Made by a program: the position numbers and the translations under genes. The notes below the pieces were generated by a model. That model made no database searches, was not told where the DNA came from, and was given only the letters and a program-made list of their open reading frames with translations. A stretch of 64,000 nucleotides of DNA from Leptodontidium sp. MPI-SDFR-AT-0119 (taxonomy: Eukaryota; Ascomycota; Leotiomycetes; Helotiales; Leptodontidiaceae): NCBI GenBank assembly GCA_020726505.1, contig JAHLEZ010000007.1:1240001-1304000 (forward strand), read 5' to 3'. This document shows positions 37,958 to 49,589 of the stretch, piece after piece (within the stretch, counting starts at the first letter, position 1; the number at the start of each line of letters is the position of its first letter).

Positions 37958-38749
37958 ATGGCAGACCTGGCTTCTCAAAATTTGCGTAAGTATTCACTTT
38001 CAGAGTTTCAGTGCCGCGAACATGTTCTAATAGATTCTTTAGGCCAATCCCAAGACAGCCAAGCTAGCTGCAACAAAGAAACGATTCTGAAAATGTTACA
38101 GGAGATATCTCAAAGAGATCTTCAACTCAGTACCTTTGCTTGCTTCGCAGCTGGTTATCTGCTCGACAAGTACCACGATACCGTTGGTGATCCGATTCAG
38201 TTACCGCAAAGCTTCCTCCTCCAACCCTATCCGATCGGTCCAGGCTCTCTTCAGCTTCAATCTGGACACAAGGGCTCCGCGGATAATCTCCTCTACAGAA
38301 TCACTCTTCGTACGGCGGACGAACATGAGGAATTCTTGCAAGGCCTTTTGGTTGGACGCCTGATGAAGAACCATATGGCGACACACTACGTCATGTTCTT
38401 GGCATCTGATCATCGAATTTATGCTTGCCTTTCGTCGGCCGTTGACAAGTACGAAATGGGTCCTTACCGCGACTATGACGAGGACTACGACGAGGACGAC
38501 TGGGAAGACAGTTATGAAGTGGAGGAAGACATATACATGGATGACAAGGATGTCTTCGGTGGAAATGTTACAATGGTGGATTTCGGTACGCTGAGTGATT
38601 TGATCAACAACAACGGCAACTGCAAATACACTATTATGGACAACATCACCAGTTGGGTGTGCTTTGGATACGCAGAAGGAAAAAACGATCCGACTTTCAA
38701 CAATGATGCCGTCCTCGCCAAGTTATCCCGGTCCTCTTCATTGGCTTAG
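37958..38749 (+). CDS. Hypothetical protein with optional 57-nt intron
   Basis: Starts at ATG 37958 (MADLASQNL). An intron with perfect signals (37986-38042: GTAAGT, branch TTCTAAT, TTTAG) is exactly 57 nt and has no stop, so splicing gives 244 aa and retention gives 263 aa in the same frame. The protein is soluble, with ETILKMLQEISQRDLQLSTF, FACFAAGYLLDKYHD, DEHEEFLQGLLVGRLMKNHM and an acidic patch rich in Asp/Glu/Tyr (YDEDYDEDDWEDSYEVEED). No family recognised. Divergent from the unknown gene at 36164-37448. Confidence 0.6.
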   Translation: MADLASQNLRKYSLSEFQCREHVLIDSLGQSQDSQASCNKETILKMLQEISQRDLQLSTFACFAAGYLLDKYHDTVGDPIQLPQSFLLQPYPIGPGSLQLQSGHKGSADNLLYRITLRTADEHEEFLQGLLVGRLMKNHMATHYVMFLASDHRIYACLSSAVDKYEMGPYRDYDEDYDEDDWEDSYEVEEDIYMDDKDVFGGNVTMVDFGTLSDLINNNGNCKYTIMDNITSWVCFGYAEGKNDPTFNNDAVLAKLSRSSSLA

Positions 38750-39831
38750 TAATATCAACTACTAGCTCTGGCAGCTCCGGACGCACTTCTATTCGGAAGT
38801 GAGTGGTCAAAATACAAGTCTGGCCTGAGCATTGGGACGGCGGTGGAAATGTCAGTCATGGGACGGGCCATGCCGAGGCTGTGGATTTGCATTTTAGTTT
38901 GTTAATGGCATTTGGGGAATTCCAATATTTTTTTGAGCCTGTTTTAGTTGTGCCGTGCTTGTAGTTTCTTGATTGCTTAGGTTTGGCGGATTGGATTATC
39001 CGCAAGGGCGTGTCGACTCTCTTTAGTGAGAGAGTAATCCCAAAAAACCTCTGCATTGCAATACACCACACACTTCGTTTCCCGTTGGTGTTGTCCTGGC
39101 GAAAAGAAACGATTCATACCGCAGAGAGCTCGGAGAATTGTCCTTGTAAGTAATATGCAATACCCTGAAGTACCTTAACAAATGCTTCCGGTGTAAGGTT
39201 TCCAAACTAAGCTGGAGGGTCTGCGTTTGTTTGTGTCCGTGGGCTCGCTGCTCGTAAATGAAGGAGTAGGAGCTTTTGTTTTTGATTAGTCTTTTGATCG
39301 TGTTGAGCATAGCGTAGGTTTCTCTTATTGTGTGAACGCGTGTGACGTCGTAGTTGGTAGAGATGCGAGACCTAGTGCTGGAGGAGAAGTTTTCTCAGGA
39401 TTAGCAGGCGACGTGAGATTGTTGATTTGGATCCTAGGAGCTTCGCCTAACTTCGTAAGAGAGGAGGTAGTTCAAGGCTGGTATATTGCTAAACCACGCC
39501 CTGGGAAGTCATCAGAGGTATGAGATCTTCAGCTCAAAGCCGTTTTATACCACCCCAAGTAGAAACAAAGCAGCTCAAAAGCATTGGTAATGGACAATGA
39601 GAATTTGTGAATCAGCAAGTCACGTGCCACTGACTAAATTTGCCGCCAAGCCAGGTGGAAACCGTGAGACGCGATGCATCGCGACTTCAACATCTCAAGT
39701 TTAGCAGCGGTTCAGAAGTTGGACTCTCGCCTGCAGAACCACCACACTTGATCTCGGCTTGCATTGTTGAATCTGCAGTAGCCTAAAGACAACAAACTAT
39801 CCGCCCAATCAATCGAGCCGCACCACCCAAA
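38750..39831. other. Intergenic region, no gene seen
   Basis: About 1.1 kb of low-complexity non-coding sequence ahead of the ARP9-like gene. Confidence 0.4.
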
Positions 39832-41920
39832 ATGCCTCCTTTCAAAGATGACCACATCCTCATTATTGCGCCAGGGTCGCAAACAACCCTCGCGCAACTC
39901 GGCCTCCCAGAATCATTCACACCCGCCTCGCATAGATTCAGGACTCGGGTATTCCTTGCGCCTGATGGAAAGAGTTACGAGGCACATAAGATCCGCTCCA
40001 GGAAGAAGGAGTCGGTGATGAATGGGGATGTTGAAATGGGAGGAGCGGGTGAGGGTGAGGAGGAAGAGGAATTGGTTGAGCTGCCAGAGGATGAGGAGGG
40101 TGCTATTTGGCCATTGAAAGGTACATTTCCAATTGAATGCTGAATTGGAGGTGTGGACAAGTGCTAATGTTTTTGCAGAGGGTCGAATTGACGATATGCC
40201 TGCCTTTTTCGCCTTCCTGGAACACGTCAAAGCTACATTCAATGCCCCACTACACACGCCAGTCCTATTTATTGCGCAGCCTTGTTGGACGGCGAAGAAT
40301 CACGAGGATATTACACAGTTTGTTTTCGAGAAGTTCAAGACCCCAGCCTTGTGCATCATGGATAGCGCATTGGCAACCTCATATGCATTTGGAATCCCAA
40401 GCGCAACAATCATCGATGTTGGTTTTGAGAAGGTGGACGTTACTGCTATCACGGACTTCCAGATATCGGGGAGGAGCACTGTTCACGAGTCTGGAGGGGA
40501 GGCGATGACCATGAAGTTGGTGGAGTTATTGAAGTCCAAGAATTTCTCCCGAAATATGGCGGAGCAGTTGAAGAAGAGCATGATTTGCGAGATTCTTCCT
40601 CCTGGAACACCATTGCCTGGGACGGAGGCCGCCGATGTTCTTGTTGAAGGAGATAGCAACCCTGCAGCTGCAGCCACCACTGGAGCATCTTCTTCTGGGC
40701 CAGATGTGAAAATCACTGAGCCACCTCGGGTTCCTCTCCTCGATGACGTGGATGAAGAATATGGACTTGATGACAAGCCTATCGAGGATGATGGAGTGTT
40801 GGATATTGCGACGATTGTGACGAGTGGGAAAACACAGGACTTCTTGGCGAAGAAAGAAAAGGAGAAGGCAGAGAGAGCAGCAGCACGGAAAGCAGATCGT
40901 GAGGCAGCAAAGGAGGCTGCTGCGGCTGCTGCTGCGAGACCTTTACGACTACCTAACTCCAAGAGACCACGGGCTACTTTCCATTACGAAGAAGCTGTCA
41001 AGGATGCACCAAACGCCAAGAGACAAAAGACCCCAGAAATTTCGGCTGTTGAAGAGCCTGCTTCTGCTGCTGAGCCCAAGCCCGATGATGAAATTCCACC
41101 TGTGGATGGTGCGCCAGTTACAGTTGAGGATGAGGCCACTCGACGTGAGAACACCAAAGCTATTCGAAAAGAGGAGAAGCGAAAAGCTTTGGAGGACAAG
41201 GATCCTAGCATCATCCGAAAAGACATCGAGATCGGGACCGAGCGTTTCCAGGCTGCAAGTGAGGGTTATTTGGATGCTATCGCAGACGCTGTCTACAGAA
41301 CTGTTCTTTCGGTCAATGAGATTGCAAAGAGGCAAGAAGCTTGGGATGCATTGGTCATTTGTGGTCAGGGCTCGAAGGTTCGGGGCTTTAAAGATGCGCT
41401 GGTCACGACCCTCAACAATCGGTACTTGGTATCTCCTAGCTCCGCGACGATGTTCATGAGCGAACTCCCTTCAAACCTCGCAACACCGAGCGGTACAGGA
41501 TCCATGACTCCAACCGCCTCCTTCTCTTCAACTCCCCACGCTCCTCCCACTGCGAGTGCTGTCAATCCCCTTCTCCTCGCCGCCACTACTGCTTCCCACC
41601 AAGCCCTCAACCCCAACATGTCCACAGCATCCTTCAGCGGCCAACCAACCCACTCCTCACATTCGCAATCGCCTACGAGTATCAAGGTCGCCGGTCCTCC
41701 CACCTACTTTCCAGAATGGAAGTCCTTTGATGAGGCAGTGTTCCTAGGTGCTCAAGTCGCGGCGAAGGTCATCTTTGTAGTAGACCAAGGCACGTCTAAG
41801 GGGTTCCTTTCCCGAGTTGAGTTCAACGAAGAGGGTCCTACGGCTATCCATCAAGTGTAAGTTATCTCCTCTCCATGCGAAGAACTCCCACTGACTCATT
41901 ACAGCGGACTGTTATACTAA
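39832..41920 (+). CDS. ARP9: Actin-related protein, ARP9-like subunit of SWI/SNF-RSC remodellers
   Basis: Three exons, 39832-40120, 40179-41856 and 41905-41920, in phase, 660 aa. The third exon is only 16 nt (ends GLLY). The start MPPFKDDHILIIAPGSQTT and TLAQLGLPESFTPASHRFRTR match the fungal Arp9-type actin-like N terminus. Actin-fold blocks follow: FIAQPCWTAKNHEDITQF, PALCIMDSALATSYAFGI, ATIIDVGFEKVDVTAI, a long charged Ala/Glu/Lys insert with a likely nuclear-localisation stretch (SKRPRATFHYEE), then TVLSVNEIAKRQEAWDALVI and CGQGSKVRGFKDAL. A Ser/Thr/Pro-rich insert precedes YFPEWKSFDEAVFLGAQVAA, the actin C-terminal block. Nuclear. Arp8 is the main alternative. Confidence 0.7.
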
Positions 41921-42691
41921 AGTTTTGATTGGGTGGCGTTTGCTGGTCTGGATGTATGATACGATGGGTTGGCTCTAGACAGGTGTTGCAGGAATCAAGA
42001 AGTATACCCTTCTTAAAAAGTTAAAGCGCTTTCTTCTCGCTTTGGAATGATTTTGAATCAATGACGTATCATAGCAATAAAGCTTGCTGATGTACATTGC
42101 CAGGTTTCATGTCCTATCCATTGTCTTCGTTGCGTTTCCCTACATGTTGGCTGCCGTTGTTGTTTGATTGCGTTTGTTGACTTTCCTAAAGCTGAAACCA
42201 TGTGACTTGACTGTCCTTACAACTCAGAAACATTCCTTTATTACTGGCAAAAGAAAATGTCATTACGATCTCATGTTTTAGACTTAGTTCACATTTGTTG
42301 TCCATCTCTTAACAAGTCAATTCGCCTGAGCGGCTTCCGTTCAGTCTCAATGACGACGAGGAGGCCTTTGGGATCGATCTTTGGATTAAGCGATCACGAG
42401 TGCGCTATTGCACAAGCCGCAACATCCCTGCCAGGTTGCCTACCCGCTCCCATTATCAATCGCTCCTGCCTTCCATTCCCAAACTCCCCCCCTTCTTTAT
42501 CTCCACCGCGACTTTTTTCAGACTGTTGTGCGTTCCTCTTCCTTCAACCACAACATCTTTTCCCTACGAGCTCTTGGAGCTTTGATAGATATCAGAACGC
42601 GTGCCCCAAGAGATCTTTCATAGCTGTATCAACGTTCGTCGGTCCATTTCCTCAATCCCATCTCTGCTGATCTTCAAGCTCAGCTTTCGGC
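41921..42691. other. Intergenic region ARP9 / 2EXR-like gene
   Basis: No gene supported; the pyrimidine-rich right half is a typical fungal promoter/5' UTR. Confidence 0.45.
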
Positions 42692-43937
42692 ATGGAGGAC
42701 TCCACTCCCACCATGCGCGTCACCCGTGGCCGCACCGGCAAACTCCCTACTCCTGCTTCGCGCAGAGGATTCGTGACCGAGTTCGAGGAGGATGGAAGCC
42801 CACCGCCCAGCCCATCCCGCAAGAGCCTCCCCAATGCTGAGAAGGAGCCCGCCCAAGTCCCAGAGGAGGTCCTTGAGGTTGTCCCTGCCAAGAAGCCTGG
42901 TCCCGTTTTTGTGGTCTTCAAGAGCACGAAGAAGCTGCCAGATGGACTGTGTATCGTTCGTGCTTTGGGGGGAGGTCGGTATGAGTTTGTCAACTTGACG
43001 GAGGTCAACCAGGAGCAGTTCTCGTCGGAGGACACTGGTGCTGCCATCAAGGCTGATGAGGGCCGTCGCAGTATTCTGGCTGTTGATGATAAGGAATGGG
43101 AGGCTGCGAAGTTCACTTGTGGTCAGGCTGTCCGCAGTGCTGGTAATTCTTCTTGCATACCGCTCCATAATCAAGGCGCTGACGGCCATTCTAGATAAAT
43201 CCATCTTCCGCATCAGAAAGCTGCCCCTTGAGCTGCGCTACCTGATCTATGAGTTTGCAATGGTCGCATACAAGCCCCTTCACCACACCAGCGGAACCTC
43301 TTCGCCAACACTTGGATTAGCGTTGATGCAAACCTGCAAAGAGATGTTGGAGGAGGCCAAGCCCTTCTTCTACAAGAACAGCTTCCGCATTGACAGTGTC
43401 GATAGAGTCATCCCTGATCATTTCGTAGCCATTCGGGAGAACTTGAGAGAAGTCACCTTCCAATGGCACGGTTTCAGCAGAAGAGATGGCAATGCCATCA
43501 AGTTCTTCCACTCCTGCCCAAACCTCAAGATCTTGAACCTGGTCGTCACCCAGTGGGGCTCGACTGATGCCAATCACTACAGACGTCAAAGACACCACCA
43601 AGATGTCGTTGCGATCAAGAAGTTCAGCAGGTGTGTTGGTTTCGATGAAATTGTTGGTCTGAAAGGCTTGGACAAGGTTAGGGTTCTGGACTCTGGACAT
43701 TCGACCTTCACCGTCGCTGAGCGAAAAGCTCTCAGAGACTTCCTCACTCCAATCTTGACAACTCCAAAGTACATTCCGCCTCCGGTAAGTTTTTACCTAC
43801 TGTTTTTCGTGATCATAACACTACTAACACTCATCCAGATGCCAGAGAAGGTTGTCAAGGGCGCTCGGGTCAAGAAATCAAAGAAGTCAAAGAGATACGA
43901 CAACTGGGAGGATGACTCTGACTATGGCGGAAAATAA
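42692..43937 (+). CDS. 2EXR-like (F-box-like) hypothetical protein
   Basis: Exons 42692-43142, 43195-43784 and 43839-43937 encode 379 aa. The N terminus is disordered, with Arg and Pro/Ser (MRVTRGRTGKLPTPASRRGF; SPPPSPSRKSLP), followed by a basic/hydrophobic block (PVFVVFKSTKKLPDGLCIV). The middle opens FRIRKLPLELRYLIYEFAMV, which has the 'F..LP.ELR..IYE' signature of the fungal 2EXR/F-box-like families, then LMQTCKEMLEEAKPFFYKNS and a leucine-rich stretch. The C terminus is Lys-rich (VKGARVKKSKKSKRYDNWED), suggesting nuclear location. Possible substrate adaptor; function unproven. Confidence 0.65.
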
Positions 43938-44602
43938 GTGCTCTTAGGCTTTCGGACTCGACTTTTGAAGTGTTATTGGTGGTATATTCTGGGTCGTTGA
44001 GCTTGATCGATGCTTTTGCACATCGTCTGGGGGTGGCTGGAGTACGCAGATTTGGTGGTTTTGCTTTCCACACTTTCAACGTACTCCAGGGTAGCGTTAT
44101 GGTTAAGGCTCGTTGAGCTTCGGATATGGCTGGCAGATCGTGTCTCTTCTTCATTTACAAACACCCGAACATGGGTTGCATGCAGGTCCGGTTGCAGCAT
44201 GGTTGTGTTTCTTTCCTTTCAACGGCGCAATATCTTTGTTTGTCAGTGGACAACATCAGGGAGGCGACTATGCGGATATAGATTGTTTCTCCTATCCGTC
44301 AAGGGGTAAATGGTCCAACAATCCGAGCCATAGGAAAAGATACTGTTCCGCCAGAGATTCCTCTTTTACAGCGCGATGTCAATAAATGGATTTCTTGCAG
44401 TCATTACCAACTGATTGAATCGTGCTTCATTAAGTATCTAATTGCTTGTACTGCCGTTTCCTGTCGATTCCCAACCGGCCCATTACCCCATATGCTCATC
44501 GAATCCTTTCCAATCCTTTGCCACGTCCCAGTTCCACCCGATTTCATACAAACAGTCATTAAACATAATGGTATCAATCATCACACATCCATTCAATCAT
44601 TT
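43938..44602. other. Convergent intergenic region
   Basis: 3' flanks of two convergent genes, no gene seen. Confidence 0.4.
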
Positions 44603-46174
44603 TCATCGCCTCTCCTTCTCAACCTCCCGATCCCTATCTCGCCTCCTGTGCTCCTTCTCCTCGCTCCTCTTACTAGTCGGCCTCCTATCCACATGTTCCC
44701 TCTCCCTATCGTGCTCTCGGTCCCTCTCTCGTCGCTCATGGCGATGCTCCCTATCTCGCTCACGCTCGCGACTCGACTGTCTGGAACGATTCTCGCGGCT
44801 CGATCCATGTTCGCGATCGCGCTCATGGCTTGAATGTCCAGATCTGTGCTCACGGCTTGATCCATGTTCGCGCTCACGCTCCCGCTCGGTATTCCTCCGT
44901 GATGTTGAGGGTCGTGAGTGACTTGAGCTTGATTCGCCGTTAGGTCTAGGCAACATCACGTCGTCTTCGAGCTCGATTATACGTCCTTCGCTGTCCACCT
45001 TTGCTTCGCGCTCTAATCGAACTTCGCGCCCGCGTTTATGACAGTACCAGAATACGAAGAGGAGTACTGGACGGGTGTGAGTCACAATCTTGACTGTGGA
45101 GATCGGGGTCAGTGTGGGGTAGAGGGGTAGCAGGAGCTTACCAAATAATCCAAGACTGAGCAGGACATTCGTTCCCATGAATGCGGGCCATCTGAGCTTC
45201 AGTGCATTCATAATGGCTTTCAACATCGATACTACAGCTCCAGGTTTCGTCACCAAATCCTTCAAGCTTGTAGGCTTGAGGAACTTCATTGCTGCAGCTC
45301 CAAGTCCGGCTGCACCTCCAGCAGCTTCTGCACCACCACTAGCAGCAGCCGATGCGCTATTGAAAGCTTGTGCCTCAGTGGCTACGGCCAGCAACTCAGG
45401 AGCTAAGTTTTTCGTCAATTTATCTGGCAATTGTGTGACTAGCTTCTGCAAGAAACTGGGCAGGTGATCGTAGCTCTTCGCCAATGTGCCTTGCGAGTCT
45501 TCAAGCAAACCGACGAGATCATCGTAGGCCGTGGGAACGCCATTGACGAGGTCTTTGAGGACGACTGTGAATTTCTGGAGGACTTGTTGGGATTCGTCTG
45601 AGATGGAGAAGGCGCGGTTGTTGATCGCGGAGAGGTTAAGGTCTTCGAGCACTTTGTTGATGTCGTTTTCCTCTGCGGCTGCTTCGTTGGGTGTGACTAC
45701 TTTGGTATCGGGTTTGAGTCCGTCTTTGTGCTGGTTGGCTGTTAGTCTTTTGTCCTGTCTGGGAGGTTTGGTTCGACCGTGGAGTATTAAATAAATGGAT
45801 GGGCTTACCTTCTTAGTACCAACTCGAGACAGAAACGCAAATCTCCCATGCTTCTTCCCATCGGTCTCAGCACTCTTCTCGTTCTCCTTCTCCTTGCCCT
45901 TCCCTTTATCCTTTGAGCTTCGTCTATGTCCCTCCTCCTCAGCTACTGTATTCCCATCATGCACCACCATCTGCGAGGCATTTCCTGTGAAATCCCCCGC
46001 CTCGGGTAATCCATGCGGTCGCGCAGGTAGAGGAGGAGGTGTACCCTCTGCAGAGATGACTCGGCGGAGGAAGGATTCGTCTTTCTCGTCGAGGAGGGGT
46101 GATTGTTGGACTGCTGCTGCTTTCTTCTCAGCTTGGTGTTTCTTCACTTTCTTGTAGGCGAAGTATTCCATCAT
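44603..46174 (-). CDS. Membrane-associated protein with Arg/Glu/Ser-rich tail
   Basis: Exons 46174-45809, 45730-45142 and 45093-44603 encode 481 aa. Both introns are multiples of three without stops (the second is 48 nt), so an unspliced frame also reads through. N terminus MMEYFAYKKVKKHQAEKK, then a charged linker with a Lys/Gly/Glu run. The central part is helical with DESQQVLQKFTVVLKDL, an Ala/Gly-rich stretch and hydrophobic segments (FMGTNVLLSLGLF and THTRPVLLFVFWYCHKRG). The last ~110 residues are almost only Arg, Glu, Asp, His and Ser (RERERDREHRHERRERDREH), an RS/RE-type tail. Conserved fungal protein of unknown role. Confidence 0.65.
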   Translation of the reverse strand: MMEYFAYKKVKKHQAEKKAAAVQQSPLLDEKDESFLRRVISAEGTPPPLPARPHGLPEAGDFTGNASQMVVHDGNTVAEEEGHRRSSKDKGKGKEKENEKSAETDGKKHGRFAFLSRVGTKKVSPSIYLILHGRTKPPRQDKRLTANQHKDGLKPDTKVVTPNEAAAEENDINKVLEDLNLSAINNRAFSISDESQQVLQKFTVVLKDLVNGVPTAYDDLVGLLEDSQGTLAKSYDHLPSFLQKLVTQLPDKLTKNLAPELLAVATEAQAFNSASAAASGGAEAAGGAAGLGAAAMKFLKPTSLKDLVTKPGAVVSMLKAIMNALKLRWPAFMGTNVLLSLGLFGKLLLPLYPTLTPISTVKIVTHTRPVLLFVFWYCHKRGREVRLEREAKVDSEGRIIELEDDVMLPRPNGESSSSHSRPSTSRRNTEREREREHGSSREHRSGHSSHERDREHGSSRENRSRQSSRERERDREHRHERRERDREHDREREHVDRRPTSKRSEEKEHRRRDRDREVEKERR

Positions 46175-47295
46175 CTTGCCGGTATTTCGAGGGGTTTCGT
46201 GTGCAAGGCGTTGATCTGAGATGGAGAGAGAGTTGTTGAGAAGTTGAAGAGGAGAGCAGAGGAGTTGGCACTGTTTCGTTGATGTTGGATGTTGATGTCT
46301 TGTTTGAGCACAGCCACACTTGGAGAGCTATCGCCACACGTCATCGTTGTCTTTGCCACCCTTGTCAAGTCTCGGCTCGTCCCGGCCAATCATTAGTATG
46401 GACCCAGTCCTGGATTAAACCTTACTTTCAACTTACTTGCCTCTTGATTGTTTATACTAGGATGTCAAATATGACGATGAAGATCTAGAGAAAAGAACGG
46501 CGGTTGATGATATGCCAGCTTCGACTTGGTTGATATAAACACCCACTTTTCTGATGTTTTGGGTCGAGGACAGTAAGCAAGCCCTTACCTCTGCTAGGAT
46601 CTGTTTCTTTTCTTCCTGCAGCATTTGCTCAGGCTTTAAATTATGAAGTAGGAGAGCTACAACGTGATAAATTCTAAGAGCAGATATGTACGTCGGAGTT
46701 CTAATTCTCATAAGGCCTAGCCAATGAAGTAGCTAGTTCAATATCCGGGGAAATACGGTGTAGCATGATAGTGGCACAGCCCCAATATAGAAGAGCGCAG
46801 AGAATAAATCCTCGTTCCAATCTTCCAAAGTACACTCACTGCGCTCCAAGGCTTTTCCAAACCTTTAAAAGCGCTTGCAATCCTCTAGTTTTATTCCCCA
46901 TGACTTTGAACGAAAAGCTCAGAATAGTAGGGGCCAATCTAAATGCGCGCTAGATCCTGGCGTAAGACGGCCCAATCCCTTCCCATTTGGGACCAGGAGG
47001 CTTGTCATAATCTCGGGGGAGTGCCAAATGGAGTCGGCCGCTAAATGATTCGAGTGATATACCCGTAAACAGGGGACTTATTAGCTGATTTTAGCTTGCT
47101 TCACGTTTGAATGCCAAGCTAGACTTGTCACAAGGGGAAGGACGCACTCGCATTCCAAATATAGATCCAGGGCTTCGTAAAGAAGTTAATACCTGGTGCA
47201 GCTGCAGGCTGTCTCTCAGTATGGAGCATCCTATGTCGGGACATATAGTGACACGCTTAAGTATTTGATTTTTGACCTTCTACGAACTATTCATA
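46175..47295. other. Divergent intergenic region
   Basis: Promoter region for two divergent genes; no supported ORF or repeat in the 1.1 kb. Confidence 0.4.
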
Positions 47296-49122
47296 ATGCT
47301 GAAATCGAGGCCCTTGGGGCATCGAAGATGGGTGCATTGGTCACATAGTATCTTTTACATGACCCCACTCCTCCTTCTCCACCTAGGTTACATTGTTTTC
47401 CTCGCCATCATCATACAAAAATACAAAAAAGAAACCGCCAAGGTCTCTTTGGTCGAAGAGAACCCAACCGTCATCCCCTCCTCCGCGAGTATCTTTGTCT
47501 TCCGGCAACAAGACACAACAGCCTACGCATTATGGCAATACCTTCCAACGACATTTGCCGTCCTTCTTGGCCTGCTCTGGGAATCAGTGGATGTTGGTGT
47601 GAGGCTTCTGGAACCGTATATTCAGATGGCGAAGGAAGGAGGGGCGACGGTGGATAATTCGCTCACCCTAGACTACATTACGATGTTCACATTTTATGTG
47701 CCTTTTAGATCGGCATTCCGCGGTCATCGAGTTGTTCTGTTGAGTTCTTTGCTCTATATTACTGCTTTCACAGTAATTCCAGCCATGAGTGGAGCATTGT
47801 GGACTATTAACTGGGCACCCGTTGACTCAGTTACTGATGGACCACTCTATGCAACTTTACAGATAAACGAAAGAGTTCTTATTGCAACCTGCGCTTTGAA
47901 CGGACTCGTTGTCCTCTCTGGAGCCATATTGCTCTACACATTCTTTTCGCGCGCCCTTCCACTGTCCCGAAATCCCAAATCGATCGGCGGCGTCGCCTCC
48001 CTCGTCTGTGAAAGTCCCGGAGTTCTCAACCTCTTCCATCAGATTGACTCTTGGGGTAGTACGAATCTGATCTCCTCCGCGTTAGGACAAGTACGATTTT
48101 TCTTACAGCCAGAAACCATCACCGATTTCAACGGCACCCGATACACACGGCTGCAGATCACTACGAATGTCCCGCCCAACTACCAAATTACACCCCTCCA
48201 GGAATCTGGACAGACAAGAAGGCAAGCTCATGGGAAATGGTTGTCAGCGAAGAGGGTGTGGGCATCTGAGATCTTCTTCCTCATGTCGAACAGCATTATT
48301 GTGCCGGCTATTGGAGCAGGGTCGTATTTCGTGGTCGACCATGACGATTACGAGAAGAATGTCAAGCCGCAAGTAATCAAGATCACATACGTGGTTATCA
48401 TTTCCATTTCTGGGGCGCTCTTCCAGTGGATTCATCGGGATATTCAGATTTTCCAGCCATACCGACGTTTCCTCTCTCCAACCCCGTATCAGAAATTCTA
48501 CGACGCCGTCTCACGAGAGTACATCACACTCGGCCAGCCACTCACGACTATAAAGGGATTGGCGACACATTCATACATTGTCTTCATGACAGCATTATCC
48601 AGTATTATTTTCCTCATTGCCACGATCTTCTTCCCGATAATCTTTGAACTCCTCTTCAGCATCCTCAAAGAACTGGACCCCACCAATAATGCCGACCTGC
48701 CAAGACTGACAGACAATATGATGGATGCATACGACCAACAACTCCCTGCAGGGCGGGTCTCCTACTACAGGAGCCTCTATTATTGGGCTATGGCCATCCA
48801 CGCTCTTCTCCTGATTAATTTCATTTCGATCTTAGCGACACGACAATGTCGACCTTTTATGCCAAGACAGCCGACTACGATTGGGAGTCAAATTTTGTAT
48901 GTGTGTAACAGTCGCAGGTTATTAGGACTGATGATGGCCACGAGCTGTATGAATGGGAAAGCGTGGAAGGAGTCTGCGGGGAGGGTTGAGAGAAGTTGTT
49001 GGTTTGGGTGGTGGGGGGATGAGAGGGGTGCCTATTGTGGAGTGGAGATTGTGGATTCAGTGGTGGATAACAGGATTCAGGGATTTGTGTACAGTGGGCA
49101 GTTGCCCTATAGTGCGCATTGA
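47296..49122 (+). CDS. DUF3433-family multi-spanning membrane protein
   Basis: Single-exon reading, 608 aa from ATG 47296 (MLKSRPLGHRRWVHWSH); upstream codons in frame lack ATG. Helices: FYMTPLLLLHLGYIVFLAIII, QYLPTTFAVLLGLLWESVDVG, a segment around RVVLLSSLLYITAFTVIPAM, LIATCALNGLVVLSGAILLY, IIVPAIGAGSYFVV, VVIISISGALFQWI, SYIVFMTALSSIIFLIATIF and YWAMAIHALLLINFISIL. The LW..LPT..AVLL.LLWESVD..V..LEP block is the DUF3433 signature. Many family members are about twice as long with two such domains, so this copy may be short or may have unrecognised upstream exons. Function unknown. Confidence 0.75.
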   Translation: MLKSRPLGHRRWVHWSHSIFYMTPLLLLHLGYIVFLAIIIQKYKKETAKVSLVEENPTVIPSSASIFVFRQQDTTAYALWQYLPTTFAVLLGLLWESVDVGVRLLEPYIQMAKEGGATVDNSLTLDYITMFTFYVPFRSAFRGHRVVLLSSLLYITAFTVIPAMSGALWTINWAPVDSVTDGPLYATLQINERVLIATCALNGLVVLSGAILLYTFFSRALPLSRNPKSIGGVASLVCESPGVLNLFHQIDSWGSTNLISSALGQVRFFLQPETITDFNGTRYTRLQITTNVPPNYQITPLQESGQTRRQAHGKWLSAKRVWASEIFFLMSNSIIVPAIGAGSYFVVDHDDYEKNVKPQVIKITYVVIISISGALFQWIHRDIQIFQPYRRFLSPTPYQKFYDAVSREYITLGQPLTTIKGLATHSYIVFMTALSSIIFLIATIFFPIIFELLFSILKELDPTNNADLPRLTDNMMDAYDQQLPAGRVSYYRSLYYWAMAIHALLLINFISILATRQCRPFMPRQPTTIGSQILYVCNSRRLLGLMMATSCMNGKAWKESAGRVERSCWFGWWGDERGAYCGVEIVDSVVDNRIQGFVYSGQLPYSAH

Positions 49123-49589
49123 TAAGCGGTTTTGGTGTATATGTTATGAATGTGTTGAGCTGGCAAACAGAACATTATCTATTTTCTCTATGCTTTGAAT
49201 AGTTCTAGACTCTTATTTGGTGCTTTTGCAATGGTGCGCCTGAAGCTTGTGCCCTGAGTGGCCGATCATACAAACGAATGCTCAAGTGTCAGTGATCGTC
49301 ATAGTGTTTTAAGGGCCTTCTGGTCTGTCTCTTGAAGCATTTGAAAGTGTATATCCCCTGTTCAAGTTTCCCATGGTCTATCTATCATTGCCACGCATGT
49401 CAACTTTAATCACTTAATTCTCTTAGCGCTAGGAAAGCTCTCTTCTTGTTTTGGGGGTCATTGGCAGAACACGCAAGACTTTTCACAATAACTATACATC
49501 CATAGCTCGATCGTGCACAGCGTGGGGAGCGGCGATCCCAGAGATTTGACCAAATGTCGCCGCTAGCTAATGGACCAGATCTAGACCTA
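49123..49589. other. Intergenic stretch leading into decayed island
   Basis: No gene seen; the right part probably contains further decayed TPR-gene sequence. Confidence 0.4.

Noticed and set aside
47272..47295. Upstream start for the DUF3433 gene
   Set aside because: The codon is TTG; the first ATG is at 47296.
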